From JADJPO01 sp046330955 (lineage in GTDB: Bacteria > Actinomycetota > Actinomycetes > Actinomycetales > Kineosporiaceae): 64,000 nucleotides of DNA. The position numbers and the translations under genes are program-made. The notes under the pieces were generated by a model. That model did not search any database. It was not told the origin of the DNA and was given only the letters and a program-made list of their open reading frames with translations. The DNA lies in assembly GCA_046330955.1 (NCBI GenBank), contig JAXLRT010000009.1:62001-126000 (forward strand), given 5' to 3'. Of the stretch, positions 59,071-64,000 are shown piece by piece; position 1 is the first letter of the stretch; each line of letters starts with the position of its first letter.

Positions 59071-59086
59071 GGCCTCGCGCGAGGCC
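59071..59086. terminator. short palindrome between convergent genes
   Basis: GGCCTCGCGCGAGGCC is a perfect 16-bp palindrome placed four bases after the permease stop and just before the end of the HNH gene. It may act as a weak bidirectional terminator. Confidence 0.45.
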
Positions 59087-59090
59087 GTGA

Positions 59091-60966
59091 TCAGGGTGGG
59101 TCATGACCGGCGTCGCGGTCGGGGGACTCACCCTGGTCGAGGTCGAGCGTGAGTTGGTCCCCGAGGTGGGCGGCGAGGCGGTGAGCGGTGTGCTCGTCGT
59201 CGTGAACGGTGTTGCGGACCGGTCGTTGCAGGGGGTCGATCCAGGGTGGTGGGATCACCCACGGCACGCCGTTGATCATGGTGATGGTCCAGATGCCGGC
59301 GTGGATGGCGGTGTGGTCGCGGCCGCAGGCGGCGACCATGGCGTCGACGTCGGTCAACCCGCCCTCGGCCCAGGGGGTGGCGTGGTGGACGTCGCACCAG
59401 TCCACCGGTGCGGTGCACCCGGGGATCACACAGCCGCGGTCTCGGGCGAACACCGCCCGCCGCTGCGCGGGGGTGGCCAGGCGTTGGGCTCGTCCCTGGG
59501 CCAGGACCGCTCCGTGACCGTCGAGGATGGTCGGCGAGATCAGGGAGGTGCAGAGCATCTGGGCCAGGACGTGGCGGGGTAGGGGTCCGCCGCCGGGTCC
59601 CAGGTCACTGCCGAGCCCGGCACCGGGGGTGGGTTGGGGGTGGAGGGCGGCGGTGAGTTGGTCGAGGGTGGCGATCAGCGAGATGTGGATCCCTTGGGCC
59701 GGCGGCGGGGCCGGCGTTCGTCGGGTGGCTGGAGTGGTGGTCTTCGCGGTGGTGGAGGCTGCGCCGTTGCTGCCCTGGGCGCCGGTGGTGTCTCCTTCGG
59801 TACCGCTGGGGGTGAGGTCGCTGGTGGAGTGGCTGGCACTGGGGCCGTCGGAGCGGAGGCAGGGGTCGCCGTCTGCCATGGTCGGGGTGTTGGAGCCAGC
59901 TGTGGGCTGAGGGCCGTCGCTGGTGCTTGTCCCGCAGGCGCTGCCGGCGTCCTCGGTGTCGGTGTCGTCGGTGCCAGCGTTGCCGCGTAGGGCGAGACGG
60001 GCGAGGTGGGCCAGGGCATCAGCGCGGCGTTGCGCCGCGGTCCGCGGATCCCGCAACGGGAGTTCACCCTGCGCCTGCCCGTCCCCATCGGCATCCTGAC
60101 CCGCGGGGGTGGGTTTGATGGGTTTGCTCAAGGCGTGCAGGACGTTGCGGACGATCAGTCCGTCGGCCGGGGACAACGCGAACCGTCCGACCAGCATGCC
60201 GGTGGCGTCGGTGCCCAGGTGCAGGTACCGCTTCTGGTGAGCCTTGGGGTCGAAGCCCTTGTCGGGGTTGAGGGCTTCTTCCAGCTGGGTGCACAGTCGC
60301 CGGAATACGTGGGGGGCGTGCTTGCGGGCCTGCTCGGCGAGGAACTCATCCACCCGTTGGATCCCCGCGATCCCCTCCGGATCGACGTGCGCCAACACGT
60401 CACCGTCGATGCGGCCCACGCAGCCGATGGCGTGGTCGACGTGGCGGCGGGAGATGTCCCCGGCCGCCAACGCGGCACCCACCTCGGGCAACCCCATCCC
60501 CGTGGCATCCAGGCCACCAGCCGGGTCGGTGCCGCCGGTGTCGACACCGACGCCGGCGCCGTCCGGGTCGAGGCGGCCGCGCGGCGGCCACGTCGCGGGC
60601 GGCGGTGCCGGGATCGAGGCGCAGGGCGTGGACCAGGAACGTGGCGGCGACCTTGCCCGCCGGGCAGGTCGGCATCGCCTCCGGTCGATCATCCAACGCG
60701 CGGACCAGGTGCAAGGTGGCGGCCTCGACCTGGTTGGCCAGCCGGTGCGCGGCGATCACGGCGGTGCGCAGTTCGTCGTCCGACAGGGTCAGCGTCGGTG
60801 TGGTCTGCAGTGCACGAACCTGCGCCGACACGGCGTCCAACACCGTGGTGACGGGCGAGGCCGCGTGGCCGAGTGGGTCGGCGGCGGTGCCGTCTGGAGT
60901 GTCGGGCAGGCCACCGGCACCGGCGGCGGGGTCGCCGTCCGGGGTGGGGGTCTGCTCCGGTTCCAT
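59091..60966 (-). pseudogene. DUF222/HNH endonuclease domain protein, broken by one frameshift
   Basis: A member of the large actinobacterial DUF222-HNH family. The 5' part (from ATG 60966) has LSDDELRTAVIAAHRLANQV and ends in LRLDPGTAARDVAAA. The sense continues in another frame as RLDPDGAGVG, GLPEVGAALAAGDISRRHVD and, after a Ser/Thr/Pro-rich linker, the HNH nuclease CVIPGCTAPVDWCDVHHATP, then the DVDAMVAACGRDHTAIH part. The shift, one extra base, falls at 60571-60583 in a GC run. These genes are often multi-copy and decayed; roles are unknown, and some lie in mobile DNA. Confidence 0.8.
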
Positions 60967-61125
60967 GAAGTGGACACTACGGGCGACCACCGACAACCAA
61001 GCCGCCTCAGAGCCCGATGAAAGCCATTGCAGCGCAACGACTTTTTGTGCACAACATCACTGTCACAGGGCAGCCGCCGTGGGCACTTTACTCACCGGGA
61101 GAACCATGCCAACGTGGCCCCGCGG

Positions 61126-61671
61126 TCAGACGGCGCGAACCACTGGGCTGCCGATCAACCGCAGGTCCCAGAGCTTCACCGCCAGCCCGCGGTTCGTCGT
61201 CCCCGGATCGGGACCGATGCCCAGATCGGGTGCGCCGTCGTCCCACAGTTGGACGAACGGGATGCGTTGCCCCGTGGTGGCGTTCACGAAGCTCAGCGCG
61301 AGCGACGCCGACGATGAACCGCCGTGCGGGGCGGAGTGCGTGAAGGTTCCGTGCATCTTGATCACGACGATCTCGTCGGTGGCACCGACCAGTTGTCCGC
61401 CGAGGTATCGCTGCCCGGGCGCGAAGTAGGTCGTCAGGACTCGTGCGGCGGGAGCTCGCACCCACGCGATCCGGTCCACGGAGTCGGTCACGAGGGAACG
61501 GACGAGCGCCTCGTCCCGATCCGGCGGCGCCGTCGGGGAGGCCGAGGCAGCCGTGGGGTGGACGCTGGTGGGCGCGGGTGCTCCCGAGTCCGAGGTGCAG
61601 GCGCTCAACAGCGTCGTGGCCAGCCAGAACGCGGCCATTCCCGCGACTCTCCGACGCCGGACGGCGATCAC
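61126..61671 (-). CDS. lipoprotein of unknown function
   Basis: A 181-residue lipoprotein with an Arg-rich N terminus, hydrophobic segment and lipobox LLSAC, then a Thr/Ser/Pro/Ala linker and a C-terminal domain of about 120 residues (RVLTTYFAPGQRYLGGQLVG, EIVVIKMHGTFTHS). I do not recognise a family. The start is a GTG at 61671. It stands alone between the HNH gene and the divergent flavoprotein gene. Confidence 0.75.
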   Translation of the reverse strand: MIAVRRRRVAGMAAFWLATTLLSACTSDSGAPAPTSVHPTAASASPTAPPDRDEALVRSLVTDSVDRIAWVRAPAARVLTTYFAPGQRYLGGQLVGATDEIVVIKMHGTFTHSAPHGGSSSASLALSFVNATTGQRIPFVQLWDDGAPDLGIGPDPGTTNRGLAVKLWDLRLIGSPVVRAV

Positions 61672-61789
61672 CCCGCGAGCTTACGCCGCTCGCGAGTGTG
61701 CACGCCGTGATGCGAGGCCGCTCGGCGCCCGCATCCTGGGCGTCCGCGTCATTGACAACCGGGTGGGTGCCGGCGCCAGAGTGCGGCGC

Positions 61790-64000
61790 ATGACCGTTCC
61801 GGATCGCTGCGAGATCGTCGTCATCGGCGGTGGCGTGATCGGCGCCAGCATCGCCTACCACCTCGCCCTGCGCGGCCGGACCGACGTGCTCGTGCTGGAA
61901 CGGCGCAAGCTGACCCACGGCAGCACCTGGCACGCCGCGGGGCTGGTCGGCCAGCTGCGCAGCAGCAGCTCACTGACCCAGTTGATGCGCACCAGCGTCG
62001 AGACCTACCGCACCCTCGAGGCCGCCACCGGTCAGGCCATCGGCTGGCACGAGGTCGGCGGGCTACGGGTGGCGTCGAGCCCGCAGCGGTGGGAGGAACT
62101 GCAACGCGCGAGCACTCAGGGCAGGAGCTACGGATTCGACGTGCAGTTGGTCGGGCCGGACGAGGCGGCACGCCTGTTCCCGCTGCTGAACCCGGACGGC
62201 GTCCACGGCGCGACCTGGACGCCGTCCGACGGGTACGTCGACCCGACCCTGCTGACCCAGGCGTTCATCGCCGGCGCCCGCGCGCGGGGCGTGCGCGTCG
62301 TCCAGGACTGCCGGGTCGAGGCGATCGAGACCCGGGGACGCCGCGTGAGCGCGGTGGTGACCGAGCAGGGTCGCATCGAGTGTGACGTCGCGGTCAACGC
62401 CACCGGGATGTGGGGCGCCGAGACGGCGCGACTGGCCGGGGTCAGCGTGGCGGTCAACGCCGTGGAGCACCAGTACGTGGTCACCGAGTCGAGCGCGGAC
62501 ATCCCGGCGGGTCTGCCGACGTTTCGGGACCCGGACGCCCGGATCTACCTGAAGCCGGAACTCGGGGCGCTCGTCGTCGGCGGCTGGGAGCAGGGCACGA
62601 AGGCCTGCTGGCGCACGGTGCCGCGGAACCTGGGGCCGGAGTTGTTCGCCCCGAACCCCGACCGGTTCGAGCCGCTGGCCGAGGCCGCGAGCCATCGGGT
62701 GCCCGCGTTCGGTGACCTGGGGATTCGGACGTGGGTCAACGGCCCGATCCCGTTCTCGCCGGACGCCGAACCGTTGATGGGCCTGACCGAGGACCTGGAC
62801 AACCTGTTCCACTGTTGCGGGTTCTCCGCCGGGATCGCGGCCGCGGGTGGTGCGGGGAGCGCGATGGCGAACTGGATCGTGGACGGCGACCCCGGGCTGG
62901 ATCTGTGGCCGTTCGACGTGCGGCGGTTCGGGGTGCCGCAGACCGTGCCGGCGGTGCTCGAACGCTCGGCGGTGGAGTCCTACGGGCACTACTACGACAT
63001 CGCCTTCCCGAATCGCGCGAGCCTGCCACCGCGCGGGCAGCGGCGCAGTCCGCTGTTCGACACGTTGCGCCGGCGGGGTGCCGTGTTCGGCTCGTCGTTC
63101 GGCTACGAGCGGGCAAACTGGTTCTGTCCCGGGCAGATCGGCGTCGTCGAGGCGCCCACGTTCGGGCGCGGCGACGCCTGGGAACGGATCGCGGCCGAGC
63201 ACCGTGCGGTGCGCGAGGCGGTGGGCGTCATCGATCAGAGCTCGATGGCCAAGTTCATGATTCGCGGCCCGGGGGCGTTGGCGACGGTGCAGCGGTTGGC
63301 CGGAGCGCAGCTCGACGTGCCGGTCGGCAGGGTCGTCTACACCCAACTTGTCAACGCCGCGGGGGGCATCGAAGCGGATGTGACGATCACCCGGCTCGCC
63401 GAGGATCGGTTCTACCTGGTCACCGGCAGCAGGTTCGGACGCCACGACGTGACCTTCCTACGGCGGCACGCCCCGGACGACGGCAGCGTGCTCATCGACG
63501 ACGTCGGCAGCGCGTACGCAATCCTGAGTGTGTGTGGTCCGGCCTCGCGAGACGTGTTGCAGCAGTTGAGTTCCGACGACTTCGGCGCGGAGTCGTTCCG
63601 GTACATGACGGCGCGCGAGACGGACCTCGGCCACGCGCCGGTGCTCGCGTTGCGAGCCGGGTACGTGGGCGAGTTGGGTTGGGAACTGCACCTCCCGAGC
63701 GAGTACGTCCAGGATGCCTACGAGCAGGTCTTGGAAGCAGGTGAGGCGTACGGCATCCGGGACGTCGGGTACCGGGCCATCGAGTCGTTGCGGTTGGAGA
63801 AGCAGTACGTCGCGTGGGGTGTCGACGTCCGCTCGGATACGAACCCCTACGAGGCGGGGCTCGGGTTCGCGGTGCGGCCGGACAAGCCCGGGTTGCTCGC
63901 AGGGGAGGCACTCCGAGCGATCCGGGCCGCCGGGCCGAGACGGCGGTTGTGCTGGTTCAGCACGCAGGCGGAGCTGTTGCTGCACGGCGGGGAGATGTTG
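61790..64000 (+). CDS. FAD-dependent sarcosine/dimethylglycine dehydrogenase-like protein (partial)
   Basis: The gene runs off the window; 737 codons are present. The N terminus has the FAD-binding GxGxxG in VVIGGGVIGASIAYHLALRG, then HGSTWHAAGLVGQLR, whose histidine is the residue that binds FAD covalently in dimethylglycine and sarcosine dehydrogenases. The DAO domain is followed by an FAO_M-type linker (RRRGAVFGSSFGYERANWFC) and a GcvT-like folate-binding domain (VGVIDQSSMAKFMIRGPGAL, YVGELGWELHLPSEY). Such enzymes demethylate N-methyl amino acids and pass the one-carbon unit to tetrahydrofolate. It was not obvious in the listed frames, but I read the frame through from 61790 without a stop. 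Confidence 0.9.
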   Translation, partial: MTVPDRCEIVVIGGGVIGASIAYHLALRGRTDVLVLERRKLTHGSTWHAAGLVGQLRSSSSLTQLMRTSVETYRTLEAATGQAIGWHEVGGLRVASSPQRWEELQRASTQGRSYGFDVQLVGPDEAARLFPLLNPDGVHGATWTPSDGYVDPTLLTQAFIAGARARGVRVVQDCRVEAIETRGRRVSAVVTEQGRIECDVAVNATGMWGAETARLAGVSVAVNAVEHQYVVTESSADIPAGLPTFRDPDARIYLKPELGALVVGGWEQGTKACWRTVPRNLGPELFAPNPDRFEPLAEAASHRVPAFGDLGIRTWVNGPIPFSPDAEPLMGLTEDLDNLFHCCGFSAGIAAAGGAGSAMANWIVDGDPGLDLWPFDVRRFGVPQTVPAVLERSAVESYGHYYDIAFPNRASLPPRGQRRSPLFDTLRRRGAVFGSSFGYERANWFCPGQIGVVEAPTFGRGDAWERIAAEHRAVREAVGVIDQSSMAKFMIRGPGALATVQRLAGAQLDVPVGRVVYTQLVNAAGGIEADVTITRLAEDRFYLVTGSRFGRHDVTFLRRHAPDDGSVLIDDVGSAYAILSVCGPASRDVLQQLSSDDFGAESFRYMTARETDLGHAPVLALRAGYVGELGWELHLPSEYVQDAYEQVLEAGEAYGIRDVGYRAIESLRLEKQYVAWGVDVRSDTNPYEAGLGFAVRPDKPGLLAGEALRAIRAAGPRRRLCWFSTQAELLLHGGEML

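Noticed and set aside
1..64000. tRNA, rRNA or riboswitch genes
   Set aside because: No stretch showed cloverleaf hallmarks or known riboswitch cores when the intergenic regions were read; weak candidates could be missed without a covariance search.

Overview
The window comes from a high-GC (roughly 70 %) actinobacterium. The evidence is the lysine-tailed Ku with LigD split into separate ligase and polymerase genes, a SigE-family ECF sigma factor with its anti-sigma partner, a DUF3151 gene beside purA, a DUF222/HNH gene, frequent GTG starts, and ATGA/GTGA/TGATG stop-start overlaps. I saw no tRNA, rRNA, CRISPR array, prophage or classical IS element.

Layout. 1-2.7 kb: the end of an acyl-CoA ligase and a decayed lipoprotein/secreted-protein pair. 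2.8-6.9 kb: DUF4442 protein, IspD, split LigD and, divergently, Ku (non-homologous end joining). 6.9-13.8 kb: a minus-strand housekeeping block (ppc with a frameshift, purA, DUF3151, Uma2, unknown, fba). 14-21 kb: anti-sigma/sigma pair, Lrp regulator and DMT exporter, SpoU methylase, DedA, and an AbiEi-like/nuclease-like gene bracketed by inverted copies of a 102-bp repeat. 21.3-37.8 kb: a complete phenol (or benzene) catabolic island. 38-45 kb: secreted propeller protein, metzincin protease, chemoreceptor, STAS protein and AraC regulator. 45-54 kb: a copper-type P-ATPase with an unusual CPD motif, a 1957-residue multicopper oxidase and an FMN-binding protein. 54.3-56.4 kb: a two-gene Type II restriction-modification system. 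56.4-64 kb: membrane protein, DrrAB-type ABC exporter, frameshifted HNH gene, lipoprotein, and the start of a sarcosine/dimethylglycine dehydrogenase-like flavoprotein.

How the catabolic genes fit together. The multicomponent phenol hydroxylase (P1, P2, P3, P4, P5) makes catechol. Either of two extradiol dioxygenases opens it to 2-hydroxymuconic semialdehyde, and a plant-type ferredoxin probably keeps the dioxygenase iron reduced. A tightly coupled six-gene operon (dehydrogenase, tautomerase, decarboxylase, hydratase, aldolase, acylating acetaldehyde dehydrogenase) then gives pyruvate and acetyl-CoA by the 4-oxalocrotonate branch. There is no XylF-type hydrolase. Two divergent IclR regulators sit between the upper and lower operons, and both operons carry a GTTC-N9-GAAC dyad upstream, a plausible shared operator.

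The most interesting unexplained structure is a family of four 102-bp elements (917, 19965, 21178, 28679). All have exactly the same length, nearly identical inverted ends and divergent cores, and two of them flank a nuclease-like gene in inverted orientation. Next come the restriction-modification pair with an unrecognised PD-(D/E)XK endonuclease and the metal/redox island around the giant multicopper oxidase, whose AT-rich leader carries TCACA/TGTGA dyads. Several genes (ppc, the HNH gene, the lipoprotein pair) are broken by single-base frameshifts, which may be real decay or assembly error.
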